Shown: positions 1 through 9,572, counted from the stretch's first letter. The stretch is DNA of 64,000 nt from Halomonas sp. SSL-5 (GCF_030708455.1 NZ_JAUYWF010000002.1:310001-374000), one strand, 5' to 3'. Notes: generated by a model from the sequence alone, not told the origin. Numbers and translations are program-made.

Positions 1-360
1 CAGGTCACAGAGCTCGCAGGTCTCGGTGATGGGTGACTCCACCATGGTGAAATAGCGCGCAAACCCCATCACGTCCAGCATGCGCTGGACATCGGGATTG
101 TCGGCGACGATGGTGGGCCGCTCGGACAGACGCCCCTGTACCGCCATGGCCACCTTGGCCAGGAAACCCAGGGCGGTGGAGTCCACGTTGCTGGTGTCAC
201 GCAGGTCGATGATCAGCGTCTCGAGACCGGGTGTCTTCGCCAGCTGCTGGGCCTGGCGGTCCAGGGTGGCGCAGAGAGTGAGCCGCACGTCGCCGCACAG
301 CTTGAGGACGAATACGCCGGCATCGAATGCCGCCTTGATGCGTCCTTCATGAATCAGCAT
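1..360 (-). CDS. STAS-domain protein (anti-sigma factor antagonist type), 3' end beyond the window
   Basis: The frame opens with ATG at 360 and runs off the left edge, so at least 120 residues are seen. It reads as a STAS domain: an early beta-strand segment (VFVLKLCGDVRL), then LIIDLRDTSNVDSTALGFL, which holds the Asp-Ser pair where SpoIIAA-type antagonists are phosphorylated, then a helix and the VADNPDVQRMLDVMGF segment. Proteins of this kind relieve an anti-sigma factor or similar partner when dephosphorylated. The start overlaps the end of the upstream PP2C phosphatase gene by 14 bases, so the two are translationally coupled; phosphatase and STAS target form a recurrent partner-switching pair in Pseudomonas (RssB/RssC and HsbR/HsbA type). 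The pairing supports the function; the downstream anti-sigma target is not visible. Confidence 0.85.
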   Translation of the reverse strand, partial: MLIHEGRIKAAFDAGVFVLKLCGDVRLTLCATLDRQAQQLAKTPGLETLIIDLRDTSNVDSTALGFLAKVAMAVQGRLSERPTIVADNPDVQRMLDVMGFARYFTMVESPITETCELCDL

Positions 361-1507
361 GGCCAAATCCGCTCAACATCATGATCGTCAGGTCGTCGGG
401 CAAGGCTTCATCACCCGGCGTGAGGTCTAGGGCCAGATTGGCCCGCAGGTCCGCCAGCGTCGCACTGGCCTGAATCTGCTGCTCGAGTTCCCTGAGCCGC
501 GAGTCGAGCGTATCGCCCGGCAGGCACTCCAATACTCCATCCGAACACAGCCACAAGTGGAAGTTCTCGGGTAGCGAGCAGCCCAGTGTCGGGTACTCGG
601 CGCCCGGAAAGAGCCCCACCGGCATGCCTTCGCCGGCCAGTGTGGTCACCTTGCCATTCACCACCAGCAAGGGCATGGGCAGCTGCGCGCCCAGCGAATA
701 GTGCAGATAGCGACGCTCCAGGTCAATGATACCCACGAACAGGGTGGCGTGCTTGCCAATGCCGGTATCCAGCAGCTCACGGTTGAGATCCGACAGCCAG
801 CGGGCCGGCAGCGCCTCGGGCTGCGTGCCGTCCCACTCGGTCTGCCAGCGATTCGCCAGGTACTTGAGCAGCACCGTGACGAAGGCCGAGGAGGCCCCGT
901 GGCCCGAGACATCGGCGAAATAGAACAGCAGGTAGCGCTCGTCGAGCAGGTGGAAGTCGAGGAAGTCGCCCGACAGGTAGAGATAGGGGGCGAACCAGTA
1001 GTCGCAGCTCACCCCGCCCAGGGTCTGGGGCCTGAGCGGCAGCATCTTGCGCTGGATCTGGCCACCGGCCTGCTGGTCCAGGCGCAGCATCGCCAGGTGG
1101 GTCTCGAGTGTTTCGTTGAGCTCCTCCAGGCGGGCCTGGTCCCGGCGGCGCGCCTCCTCCAGGGCGCGCAGGCGGATCACCTTGCGGATCATGCGCCGCA
1201 GCAGCTGGCCGTGCCGGCAGGGCTCGACGATGTAGTCCACCAGCCCCGCATCCACCGCCGAGAGCAGGTCGGGGGCATCGCGGGTATCACTGACCACCAG
1301 GGTCGGCAGGTGCTCGCAGAGCGTCGGCCAGTCGGTGGCCGGCACCGCCCTGACATGGGCCACGGCCAGGTCGACGCCGGTCGGCAACTCCTCGGCACGA
1401 CTCACCGCCACCACCGCCAGACCGTCCCGGGCGATGGTCTCGGCCAACGCATCGCGGGCCGGGCCCGGCTCGTCGATCACGCCGATCAGCTGCTTGGGAC
1501 GGTCCAT
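347..1507 (-). CDS. PP2C/SpoIIE-type phosphatase fused to a degenerate response-regulator receiver
   Basis: 386 residues. The first ~120 have the layout of a CheY-like receiver, a coiled-coil linker follows (about 112-145), and the C-terminal half is a PP2C/SpoIIE phosphatase with the metal-binding segments GDFLDF and FADVSGHGASSAF and a late DDLTIMML. Such proteins dephosphorylate a STAS antagonist, here presumably the overlapping downstream gene. The receiver looks unable to accept phosphate: the position of the acceptor Asp carries His51 (DLAVAHVRAVP) and the conserved Lys is Glu95 (DYIVEPC). Architecture and length match RssB/HsbR-type regulators of Pseudomonas. The gene starts 10 bases after the mlaA stop, so it probably shares that transcript. 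The phosphatase call is solid; loss of phospho-signalling is inferred from residues. Confidence 0.88.
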   Translation of the reverse strand: MDRPKQLIGVIDEPGPARDALAETIARDGLAVVAVSRAEELPTGVDLAVAHVRAVPATDWPTLCEHLPTLVVSDTRDAPDLLSAVDAGLVDYIVEPCRHGQLLRRMIRKVIRLRALEEARRRDQARLEELNETLETHLAMLRLDQQAGGQIQRKMLPLRPQTLGGVSCDYWFAPYLYLSGDFLDFHLLDERYLLFYFADVSGHGASSAFVTVLLKYLANRWQTEWDGTQPEALPARWLSDLNRELLDTGIGKHATLFVGIIDLERRYLHYSLGAQLPMPLLVVNGKVTTLAGEGMPVGLFPGAEYPTLGCSLPENFHLWLCSDGVLECLPGDTLDSRLRELEQQIQASATLADLRANLALDLTPGDEALPDDLTIMMLSGFGHADS

Positions 1508-1516
1508 GGTCAGGCC

Positions 1517-2293
1517 TCAGTCGGCAAAAGCGTCATCGAAGTCGGCGTCGTCAAAGTCGAACTCATCACTGGCGAAGGGGTCGTCGCCCAGCTCACCGTC
1601 GCTGACCTCGAAGCGGCGCTGCTGCAGCCAGGCGTCGCGGATGAAGCTGTAGCGATCGCCCTGGATCAGCGCCTCCTGGTCGAGCAGCCCCGCACGCTTA
1701 TCCACGATACGCAGTGCCGTCAGCGCCAGGCTGGTCTCGTCATCGTCGACGTAGGTGGTCGGATAGGCGTACATGTCCGCGGGCAGGCCGCCGGTATCGC
1801 GCAGGGTGCTCGGTCCCAGCAGCGGCAGCACCAGGTAGCGGGATTCCTCCCAGCCCCAGGCGCCCAGGGTCTGGCCGAAGTCTTCCTCGTCGCCGGTGAT
1901 CTCCATGCGCGTGGCCACGTCCCAGAGCCCGCCGACCCCCACCGTGGTGTTGATGATGAAACGCGAGGTGGCGATGCTGGCATTGCGCACCTTGCCCTGC
2001 AGCAGGCTGTTGAGGACGGTACGCGGCTCACCCAGGTTGGAGAAGAAGTTGCCCACACCGGTCTCCACCGGATCCGGCGTGACGAAGCGGTAGCCCCGCG
2101 CCACCGGCTTCAGGGCGTAGCGGTCAAGCACGTCGTTGAAGGCGAACACCTTGCGGTTGAAGCCCTCCCAGGGGTCCTCGGGGCGTGGCTCCCGGTCGAC
2201 TCCACCACTCGCGCAGCCGGCCAGCAAGGCCGTCATGGCCAGCACCGTCACACCGCCCGCCGTCCGCGCTTCCCGTGCCTTATGTTGTCGCAT
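1517..2293 (-). CDS. mlaA: MlaA/VacJ-family phospholipid-transport lipoprotein
   Basis: 258 residues from ATG 2293. This start has AGGGAG six bases upstream; the longer open frame begins inside the preceding gene. A lipoprotein signal with lipobox LLAGC is followed by the family hallmark DPWEGFNRKVFAFND and the conserved run through GVGGLWDVATRM. MlaA is the outer-membrane component of the Mla pathway, forming a ring with porins and passing misplaced outer-leaflet phospholipid to periplasmic MlaC. The other mla genes are not in this window, as is usual. The acidic C-terminal tail (FASDEFDFDDADFDDAFAD) is conspicuously long and Asp/Phe-rich and has no assigned role. The gene begins 26 bases after the ketoacyl synthase gene and probably shares its transcript. 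Confidence 0.93.
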   Translation of the reverse strand: MRQHKAREARTAGGVTVLAMTALLAGCASGGVDREPRPEDPWEGFNRKVFAFNDVLDRYALKPVARGYRFVTPDPVETGVGNFFSNLGEPRTVLNSLLQGKVRNASIATSRFIINTTVGVGGLWDVATRMEITGDEEDFGQTLGAWGWEESRYLVLPLLGPSTLRDTGGLPADMYAYPTTYVDDDETSLALTALRIVDKRAGLLDQEALIQGDRYSFIRDAWLQQRRFEVSDGELGDDPFASDEFDFDDADFDDAFAD

Positions 2294-2318
2294 CGTCATC
2301 TCCCTGGAGTTGTTCCTA

Positions 2319-3440
2319 TCAGGCACGCCGTACCACCACGCTGCCAGCACTATAACCGGCACCGAAGGAGCAGATCACTCCGCTGTCGCCGACGGACAGG
2401 TCATCGCGATGCAGGTGAAATGCAATGATCGAGCCCGCCGAGCTGGTGTTGGCATAGCGGTCGAGGATCACCGGCGCCACGCGCTCGTCGGGGTCGTACC
2501 CCAGCACGCGACGCGCGATCAGGTCGTTCATGTGGCGGTTGGCCTGGTGCAGCCACAGGCGTGTTAGGTCATCGCCGGTGAGGCCGAGGCTCTGCAGGTG
2601 ATCGCCGATCAACGCCGCCACCATGGGGCACACCTCCTTGAAGACCCGCCTGCCCTCCTGCAAGAACAGCTTGTCCACGGCCAGCGGATCGGCCTCGGTG
2701 ACCCGATTGAGGAAGCCTGAGTTGTTGCGGATGGCATTGGAGAAGCGCGTCACCAGGCGCGTGCCGAGGATCTCGAAGCGTGACTCGGCGCGGGCCAGGT
2801 CATCGCGCTCCAGCACGATGGCGGTGCAGGCGTCGCCGAAGATGAAGTGGCTGTCGCGGTCACGGAAGTTGAGATGTGCCGAGCAGATCTCGGGGTTGAC
2901 CACCAGCGCACGACTGGCGTTGCCGGCGCGGATGGCGTTGGCCGCCGTCTCGATGGCGAAGGTCGCCGAGGAGCAGGCCACGTTCATGTCGAAGGCGTAG
3001 CCGCCGGCGCCGAGCTCGGCCTGCAGCTCCACCGCCAGCGCCGGATAGGGGCGCTCCAGGTTGGAGCAGCCGACGATCACCAGGTCGATATCGGTGGCCG
3101 CCACGCCGGAGCGCTCCAGCGCCTCGCGGGCGGCACTGGCGCCCATCTCGCACTGGATGGAGGGCTCGTCGTTGGCGCGCTCGCGCAGCCGGGGACGCAT
3201 GCGTTCGGGGTCGAGGATACCCTCGGCATCGAGCACATGGCGACTGTGAATGCCCGACGCCTTGACGATGAACTCGCTGCTTGAGTGCGCCAGGGGCTCG
3301 CGCTCCCCCGCCGCGATCGCCTCGGCACGGCGGACGTTCTCGGCGTCCACCCAGGCGTTGAACGAGGCCACCAGGGCGTCGTTGTCGATGCTGTGCGCCG
3401 GCGTGAAGAGTCCCGTGCCGGTGATCACCACTTGATTCAT
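2319..3440 (-). CDS. Beta-ketoacyl-ACP synthase III-like (FabH family) condensing enzyme
   Basis: 373 residues with a thiolase fold. The KAS III triad is readable: Cys156 in NVACSSATF, His298 in WLHQANRH and Asn331 in YANTSSAGS. FabH enzymes condense an acyl-CoA primer with malonyl-ACP to start fatty acid synthesis. At 373 residues this is longer than classical FabH (about 317-330), with an insertion near residues 30-60, and it sits apart from a fab cluster. That fits the second, medium-chain-acyl-CoA-specific synthase described in Pseudomonas (PA3286 type), which would route beta-oxidation products into new fatty acids; substrate is inference. Starts at ATG 3440 with AAGGAG just upstream. 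Neighbours mlaA and fadD also act in lipid handling. Confidence 0.85.
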   Translation of the reverse strand: MNQVVITGTGLFTPAHSIDNDALVASFNAWVDAENVRRAEAIAAGEREPLAHSSSEFIVKASGIHSRHVLDAEGILDPERMRPRLRERANDEPSIQCEMGASAAREALERSGVAATDIDLVIVGCSNLERPYPALAVELQAELGAGGYAFDMNVACSSATFAIETAANAIRAGNASRALVVNPEICSAHLNFRDRDSHFIFGDACTAIVLERDDLARAESRFEILGTRLVTRFSNAIRNNSGFLNRVTEADPLAVDKLFLQEGRRVFKEVCPMVAALIGDHLQSLGLTGDDLTRLWLHQANRHMNDLIARRVLGYDPDERVAPVILDRYANTSSAGSIIAFHLHRDDLSVGDSGVICSFGAGYSAGSVVVRRA

Positions 3441-3503
3441 GCGCTTCTCCTTGCGGCGGCCGCGGCCACCCTGGTCGTCGCGACGACCGTCGCTACCGGG
3501 TGC

Positions 3504-6500
3504 TCAGCCGCGACCGGTGATTTCCGCCCAGCGCTTCTCGAGACGCTTGGCGGAGACCGGAAATGTCGTGCCCAACTGCTGGGCGAAGAGCGAGACACGC
3601 AGCTCCTCGATCCACCAGCGAAATTCGGCAAGCTCGGGCGGCACCATCCCGCCGCGCCGCTCGCTCGCCAGGCGTGCCTCGAGGCGCGCCTCGAACGCCT
3701 GGACCTCCTGCATGTGCATCTGGTCACGATTGCGCTCCCGCGGGGCCTTCTCCAGGCGAATCGCCGCCGCCTCCATATAGCGAGGATACGCTTCCAGCCA
3801 CTCCCCCGCCTCAGCGATGAAGCCGGGGTGCACCAGGCGCGCCATCTGCGCCTTGAGGTCAGCGTAGACCAGCGCCAGTGCCAGGTTGAGATTGCCCTTC
3901 AGCGCCTTGGTCACGGCCAGGTGCCCCTTGAGGGCCTCCTCGAGGAGGCCCAGCAGGCGATGCGCCTCTGGCAGCAGCGCCTCTCGCCCCTGGGCCAGGC
4001 GCGTCTCGAGCTCGCCACTGGAGCGCGGCAGCGGATCCACCGCCAGCGTGCCGGCGAACACCGCGCGCACCAGGTCATCGGCGAGCTGGCGCCGGCTGCC
4101 CACCTTGGCGAACAGCAGCGCACAGGTCTCCACGCCCTTGAGGCGCTCGATCTCACGCACGACCTGGGACAGTTCGCGCATGGCCAGGGCCACCACGCCA
4201 TCGCGGTGGGCCCGATGTGCCTTGTCGGGATGGTCGAGGAGCTCCACCCGGAAGGCCTCGCCGTGGGGCACTAGGGCCGGGAAGGCCTCGACCCGGATGC
4301 CCGCCTGGGTGGTCACCCGCGACTCGGGAAGCCCCTCGGCGGGCAGTGTCTCCAGGTCATCGGCCGCGCTCGCCTGCCGGGCGAGGGCCCGCGCGCCCTC
4401 CCCCGCGGCGGCCTCGAAGCGTCGCTCCAGCTCGCGGGCATCGCGGCCCTGCCCCAGCGGCTCCCCGGCGTGATCGACCACGCGCAGGTTCATCACCAGG
4501 TGCGGCTCGAGCTGGTCCAGGCGCCAGTCATCGGGATGCACGCGGACCCCGGTGCGGCGGCGCAGGAACTCCCCCAGCGCCTCGCTCAGCGGTACGTCAT
4601 CGGGCACCATGGTCTCCAGGGCCGCATCGACCCAGTCGGGGATCGGCACCACCTGGCGGCGAATCGCCTTGGGCAGCGACTTCATCAGGGCGATGCACTT
4701 CTCGCGCAGCAGGCCCGGCACCAGCCACTCCAGGCGGGCCAGGGGCAGCTGGGGCAGCATCGCCGCCGGCACCGTGAGGGTCACGCCGTCGTCCACCGCG
4801 CCGGGCTCGAAGTGGTAGCCGAGCGGGTAGCGCACGCCGTTGAGCGTGAGCTCGTCAGGGTAGTCCGCCTGGGTCACCTCGCCGGCCTCCCGGGCCAGCA
4901 AGGCGGCACGGTCGAACTTGAGGATATCGGGATTCTCGGCCTCGGCCCGCTTGCGCCACGCCTCGAAGCCCTTGCCGTTGTGGATCTCGGCGGGGAGTCG
5001 CTCGTCGTAGAAGGCGAAGAGGGTCTCCTCGTCCACCAGGATGTCACGCTTGCGGGCGCGATCCTCGAGGTCCTCGACCTCCTCGATCAGCGCCCGGTTG
5101 TGGGCGAAGAACTCGCCGCGGGTGCGGAACTCGCCCTCCACCAGGGCCCGGCGGATGAACAGCTCGCGGGCCTCCGCCGGGGCGATGGCCCCGTAGTGCA
5201 CCCGGCGTCCGCTGACGATGGGCAGCCCGAACAGGGTGACCTGCTCGGTGGCAACCACCTGGGCACGTTTCATCTCCCAGTGGGGCTCGGCGTAGCTGCG
5301 CTTGACCAGGTGGCCGGCCAGCGGCTCGATCCAGCGCGGGTCGATCCGGGCCACGCTGCGGGCGAAGAGCCTGCTGGTCTCGACCAGTTCGAAGGCCATC
5401 AGCCACTTGGGGGACTTCTTGGCCAGCCCCGAGCCCGGATGGATGACGAACTTGCGGTTGCGCGCCCCCAGGTACTCGCGGTTCTCGGTGAGCAGGCCGA
5501 GATGCGAGAGCAGCCCCGGCAGCAGCGCGCGATGCAGCGCCACGCTACTCTGGCGGCGTGCCTCGCGGGCGGCCTCCGTCGGCTCGCCGTCCTCGGTCTC
5601 GGGGAGGGGCGCCGGCGGCGGCACCTCGATCTGCATGTCGCGCAGCAACTGGCGCAGCTGGCGGAAGGTGTCGTGCCACTCGCGCATGCGCAGGTAGTTG
5701 ATGTAGCGCTCCTTGCACCAGCGCCTGAGCTGGTTGCCGGAGAGCGACTCGCGCGCCGCCTCGAAGCCCTGCCAGAGGTTGAGCAGCGCCATGAAGTCGG
5801 ACTCGGGGTCCTGCCAGCGGCGGTGGGCCTGGTCGGCGGCCTGGCGCTTCTCCGCCGGGCGCTCGCGGGGGTCCTGCACCGCCAGCCCCGCGACCACGAT
5901 CAGCACCTCGCGCAGCCCGCCCTGCTCGGCGCCGGCCAGCACCATGCGCGCCAGGCGCGGGTCGATGGGCAGGTGGGCCAGCTTGCGCCCGATGGGGGTC
6001 AGGTGCTGGGCCTGGTCCACCGCGCCCAGTTCGAACAGCAGCTTGAAGCCGTCGGTGATGAAGCGTGCGTCCGGCGGGTCGACGAAGGGGAAGTCCTCGA
6101 TGTTGCCGAGCTTGAGCGACAGCATGGAGAGGATCACCGAGGCCAGGTTGGTGCGCCGGATCTCGGGGTCGGTGAACTCGGGCCGAGCGAGGAAGTCCTC
6201 CTCGTCATACAGGCGAATGCAGACGCCCTCGCTGATCCGCCCACAGCGGCCCTTACGCTGGTTGGCGCTGGCCTGGCTGATCGGCTCCACCGGCAGGCGC
6301 TGGATCTTGGAGCGGTAGCTGTAGCGGCTGATGCGCACCAGGCCGGGGTCGATCACATAGCGGATGCCCGGCACGGTGAGCGAGGTCTCGGCGACATTGG
6401 TGGAGAGCACGATGCGCCGTCCGGCGTGGGGGGCGAAGACCCGGTTCTGCTCGGCGTTGGAGAGCCGCGCATAGAGCGGCAGGATCTCGGTGCCGCGCAG

Positions 6501-7529
6501 CTCGGCACGGCGCAGGGTGTCGGCGGTCTCGCGGATCTCGCGTTCGCCGGGCAGGAACACCAGCACATCGCGAGGGCCATGGCGCCAGCCCTTGTCGCGC
6601 TCGATCCGCTCGATCTCCTCCACGGCGTGGAGGATGCCCTCCTGCAGGGTGCGGTCCTCCTCGTCATCGGCGTCGCGCACCAGCGGGCGGTAGTGCACCT
6701 CCACCGGGTAGGTGCGCCCGGAGACCTCCACCACCGGCGCCGGCCTCGCCTCCCCCGCGGGCCCGGGCAGCGCGAAGTGCGCGGCGAAGCGCTCCACGTC
6801 GATGGTCGCCGAGGTGATGATCACCTTGAGGTCGGGCCGGCGCGACAGCAGGCGCCGCAGGTAGCCGAGCAGGAAGTCGATGTTGAGGCTGCGCTCGTGG
6901 GCCTCATCGATGATGATCGCCTCGTAGCGGGTGAGGTCCGGATCGTGGCGGGTCTCGGCGAGCAGGATGCCGTCGGTCATCAGTTTGACCAGGGTGTCAT
7001 CGCCGCTCTGGTCGGTGAAACGCACCTGGTAACCCACCTGCTCACCCAGCGGCGTCTCGAGCTCCTCGGCCAGGCGCGTGGCCACCGAGCGGGCCGCCAG
7101 CCGCCGCGGCTGGGTATGGCCGATCAGCCCGCGCCGCCCCAGGCCCAGCTCCAGGCAGAGCTTGGGCAGCTGGGTGGTCTTGCCGGAGCCGGTCTCGCCG
7201 GCCACCACCACCACCTGGTGGTCACGCAGGGCCGCCAGGATATCCTCGCGACGCTCCACCACCGGCAGTTCGGGCGGGTAGTTGAGCGTCACCGGCCGCG
7301 CCGTGCGGCGCGCCACCAGGCCGGCCGAACGGGCCATGGCCTTCTCGACCTCGGCCAGGCCGCGGTCCACCGGCTTGCCCTCCTGCAGGCGGCGCGCAAG
7401 CCCCTTGAGGCGCTTCTCCAGGGTCGAACGGTCGCGCAGCAGCACGTCGCCGAGCCCGCGGCGCAGCTGGTGCAGGCGGTCGGCATCGGACAGGCGTTGG
7501 GGGGTGGCGGCGTGGGTCTCGTCGGACAC
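3504..7529 (-). CDS. hrpA: ATP-dependent RNA helicase HrpA (DEAH box)
   Basis: 1,341 residues from GTG 7529, chosen because GGAG lies five bases upstream; the longer frame would begin in a GC-rich hairpin. Domains in order: an N-terminal helical segment, RecA1 with Walker A GETGSGKTTQ (111-120) and DEAH (208-211), RecA2 with NVAETSLTVPG and the arginine-finger region GRCGR, then winged-helix, ratchet and OB-fold segments and the long C-terminal DUF3418 extension typical of bacterial HrpA. E. coli HrpA is about 1,300 residues, so this is full length. HrpA unwinds RNA and rescues collided ribosomes on mRNA. It appears monocistronic, bracketed by fadD upstream and the ketoacyl synthase downstream. 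Confidence 0.96.
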   Translation of the reverse strand: MSDETHAATPQRLSDADRLHQLRRGLGDVLLRDRSTLEKRLKGLARRLQEGKPVDRGLAEVEKAMARSAGLVARRTARPVTLNYPPELPVVERREDILAALRDHQVVVVAGETGSGKTTQLPKLCLELGLGRRGLIGHTQPRRLAARSVATRLAEELETPLGEQVGYQVRFTDQSGDDTLVKLMTDGILLAETRHDPDLTRYEAIIIDEAHERSLNIDFLLGYLRRLLSRRPDLKVIITSATIDVERFAAHFALPGPAGEARPAPVVEVSGRTYPVEVHYRPLVRDADDEEDRTLQEGILHAVEEIERIERDKGWRHGPRDVLVFLPGEREIRETADTLRRAELRGTEILPLYARLSNAEQNRVFAPHAGRRIVLSTNVAETSLTVPGIRYVIDPGLVRISRYSYRSKIQRLPVEPISQASANQRKGRCGRISEGVCIRLYDEEDFLARPEFTDPEIRRTNLASVILSMLSLKLGNIEDFPFVDPPDARFITDGFKLLFELGAVDQAQHLTPIGRKLAHLPIDPRLARMVLAGAEQGGLREVLIVVAGLAVQDPRERPAEKRQAADQAHRRWQDPESDFMALLNLWQGFEAARESLSGNQLRRWCKERYINYLRMREWHDTFRQLRQLLRDMQIEVPPPAPLPETEDGEPTEAAREARRQSSVALHRALLPGLLSHLGLLTENREYLGARNRKFVIHPGSGLAKKSPKWLMAFELVETSRLFARSVARIDPRWIEPLAGHLVKRSYAEPHWEMKRAQVVATEQVTLFGLPIVSGRRVHYGAIAPAEARELFIRRALVEGEFRTRGEFFAHNRALIEEVEDLEDRARKRDILVDEETLFAFYDERLPAEIHNGKGFEAWRKRAEAENPDILKFDRAALLAREAGEVTQADYPDELTLNGVRYPLGYHFEPGAVDDGVTLTVPAAMLPQLPLARLEWLVPGLLREKCIALMKSLPKAIRRQVVPIPDWVDAALETMVPDDVPLSEALGEFLRRRTGVRVHPDDWRLDQLEPHLVMNLRVVDHAGEPLGQGRDARELERRFEAAAGEGARALARQASAADDLETLPAEGLPESRVTTQAGIRVEAFPALVPHGEAFRVELLDHPDKAHRAHRDGVVALAMRELSQVVREIERLKGVETCALLFAKVGSRRQLADDLVRAVFAGTLAVDPLPRSSGELETRLAQGREALLPEAHRLLGLLEEALKGHLAVTKALKGNLNLALALVYADLKAQMARLVHPGFIAEAGEWLEAYPRYMEAAAIRLEKAPRERNRDQMHMQEVQAFEARLEARLASERRGGMVPPELAEFRWWIEELRVSLFAQQLGTTFPVSAKRLEKRWAEITGRG

Positions 7530-7556
7530 GGCGACTCCGGTCAGGGCTGACAATAA

Positions 7557-7585
7557 CGCCCGCGCCGGGGGCTCCGGCGCGGGCG
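7557..7585 (-). terminator. GC-rich hairpin between fadD and hrpA
   Basis: A perfect 12-bp stem (CGCCCGCGCCGG and its complement) with a 5-base loop, followed on the minus strand by TTATTGT. It lies just upstream of the hrpA start and downstream of fadD, so it may end leftward read-through from fadD or attenuate hrpA. The T-tract is weak, so intrinsic termination is only plausible. Confidence 0.5.
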
Positions 7586-7674
7586 CTTCATTGTAACGCC
7601 GCGGCCATGGCGGCGGCCAATCATGGCCATTGAAACATGAGCTATCGCAGTTACCCGTACCAAGGGGCGCTGGG

Positions 7675-7760
7675 GACAAGTCGTAGAGGAGGTCCGAGGA
7701 CCAGGGATGGCCGAGGTAGCGTACAGGGAAGTATTTACAGCGCCTCCTCGTAGGCTTGTC
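7675..7760. repeat. MITE-like palindromic intergenic element downstream of fadD
   Basis: About 86 bp bounded by inverted ends: GACAAG-N5-GAGGAGG at 7675-7692 and CCTCCTC-N5-CTTGTC at 7743-7760. The interior repeats an AGGGA-type motif and has no coding frame. Transcribed, it would fold into one long hairpin just past the fadD stop and could end or stabilise the fadD message. The form (short, inverted ends, intergenic, no ORF) is that of a miniature non-autonomous element, and it resembles dispersed repeats I associate with Halomonas genomes. Copy number cannot be judged from one window. Confidence 0.55.
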
Positions 7761-7789
7761 GCCAGATCAGCCCCGAGCCAACAAGCTGC

Positions 7790-9475
7790 CTACTTCGCCC
7801 CGCTCGCCTTCTCCCGCTCCTCGTCGCGGAGCTGGCGACGCAGCACCTTGCCCACATTGGTCTTGGGCAGCTCGTCACGAACCTCGACGGTGCGCGGCAC
7901 CTTGTAGCCGGTGAGCTCCTTCTTGCACCAGGCCCGCAGCGCCTCGGCGTCGATCTCGGCGCTGCCACGGGGCACCACGAACAGCTTGATCGCCTCGCCG
8001 CTGGCCTCGTCGGGAATCCCCACCGCCGCCGACTCCAGCACGTCGGGGTGCTGGGCCACCACGTCCTCGATCTCGTTGGGATAGACGTTGAAACCCGAGA
8101 CCAGGATCATGTCCTTCTTGCGGTCGACGATGCGGATATAGCCGTCCTCCTGGAGCACGGCGATATCGCCGGTATGGAACCAGCCCCCCGCGTCGATCAC
8201 CTGGGCAGTCTCGTCATCGCGATTCCAGTAGCCCTTCATCACCTGGGGCCCCTGAACGCAGAGCTCGCCCGGCTCGCCGAAGGCCAGGTCATTGCCGTCG
8301 GCATCCACCACCTTGACCCGGGTGCCGGCCACCGGCTTGCCGATGGTACCCAGCTGGATGGCATCCACCGGGTTGAAGCTGACCACCGGCGAGGTCTCGG
8401 TGAGCCCGTAACCCTCGGCGATATCGCAGCCGGTGACCTGCTTCCAGCTCTCGGCCACCGCCTTGGTCAGCGCCATGCCCCCGGAGATGGTCAGGTGCAG
8501 CCGGGAGAAGTCCAGGGAGCGGAAGTCGTCGCGGTGGCACAGCGCGTTGAACAGGGTATTGAGCCCGATGAAGGCGGTGAAGGGCACCTTGCGCAGCTCC
8601 TTGACGAAGCCCGGCAGGTCACGCGGATTGGTGATCAGCAGCGAATGGTTGCCGGTCTCCATCAGGAACAGGCAGTTCACCGTGAAGGTATAGATGTGGT
8701 AGACGGGCAGCGGTGCGACCACCACCTCATGGCCGTGATCGAGCCCGGGGCCGATGGCCTGGCCGGCCTGCAGCATGTTGGCCACCAGGTTGCGGTGGGT
8801 GAGCATGGTGCCCTTGGCAAGCCCGGTGGTGCCGCCGGTGTACTGCAGCGCGGCAACGTCGTCGAGGTCACGCTCCACATCACGATGCTGGCGCGCGGCG
8901 CCCTCCTTCAGGGCCCGACGCAGCGGCGTGTGGCCGGGAAGGCGGAAGGCCGGCACCAGCTTCTTGACATGCTTGACCACCAGATTGATCAGCGGCCTTC
9001 TGGGGAAGTCATGCAGGTCGCCAAGCTCGGTCACCACCACGTGCTGGATATCGGTGCGCTCGAGGATCCTCTCGAGCTTGTCGGCCATGTTGGCCAGTAT
9101 CACGATCGCCTTGGCACCGGCGTCCTTGAACTGGTGGGCCATCTCCCGCTCGGTATAGAGGGGATTGGTGTTGACCACCACCAGGCCGGCACGCATGGCG
9201 CCGAATACCGCGACCGGAAACTGCAGCACGTTGGGCAGTTGAATGGCGATGCGATCGCCTGGCTGCAGGGGGGTCTCGTGCTGCAGCCAGGCCGCGAAGT
9301 CGCCGGAGAGGCGATCCAGGTCGGCGAAGCTCAACGTCTGACCCATGCAACTGAAGGCCGGCTTGTCGGCATACTTGCCCACCGCGGCGTGGAAGATATC
9401 GGTGACCGAGCGGTAGGCCTCCATGCCGTCGAGCTCGGGGCCTTCGAGAATGGGGGCCTGGGCATGTTCACTCAT
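7790..9475 (-). CDS. fadD: Long-chain fatty acid-CoA ligase FadD
   Basis: 561 residues from ATG 9475, the same length as E. coli FadD. GGAGA lies seven bases upstream; the longer frame starts at a TTG that overlaps that site. AMP-binding signatures are clear: YTGGTTGLAKG (P-loop-like), EGYGLTETSPV, GWFHTGDIA, and the C-terminal DRKKDMILVSGFNVYPNEIE followed by the catalytic-lysine region PKTNVGKVLRR. It activates fatty acids to acyl-CoA through an acyl-adenylate as they cross the inner membrane, feeding beta-oxidation. A PsrA-like operator lies 98-111 bases upstream of the start. A MITE-like palindrome follows the stop. Confidence 0.96.
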   Translation of the reverse strand: MSEHAQAPILEGPELDGMEAYRSVTDIFHAAVGKYADKPAFSCMGQTLSFADLDRLSGDFAAWLQHETPLQPGDRIAIQLPNVLQFPVAVFGAMRAGLVVVNTNPLYTEREMAHQFKDAGAKAIVILANMADKLERILERTDIQHVVVTELGDLHDFPRRPLINLVVKHVKKLVPAFRLPGHTPLRRALKEGAARQHRDVERDLDDVAALQYTGGTTGLAKGTMLTHRNLVANMLQAGQAIGPGLDHGHEVVVAPLPVYHIYTFTVNCLFLMETGNHSLLITNPRDLPGFVKELRKVPFTAFIGLNTLFNALCHRDDFRSLDFSRLHLTISGGMALTKAVAESWKQVTGCDIAEGYGLTETSPVVSFNPVDAIQLGTIGKPVAGTRVKVVDADGNDLAFGEPGELCVQGPQVMKGYWNRDDETAQVIDAGGWFHTGDIAVLQEDGYIRIVDRKKDMILVSGFNVYPNEIEDVVAQHPDVLESAAVGIPDEASGEAIKLFVVPRGSAEIDAEALRAWCKKELTGYKVPRTVEVRDELPKTNVGKVLRRQLRDEEREKASGAK

Positions 9476-9572
9476 GACGTGTCTCCGCAATATCGCCGAT
9501 GCGCCATCGACGCTTGTTGTTGTCCCGGGGCTACCTTACTACCACGCCCGGCGCGCTGTAAAACGATCGATT

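Noticed and set aside
4470..7550. 1,026-codon open frame on the plus strand opposite hrpA
   Set aside because: It is a GC-rich antisense shadow of hrpA: no known domain, low-complexity His/Gln/Gly/Arg composition, and full overlap with a complete helicase gene.
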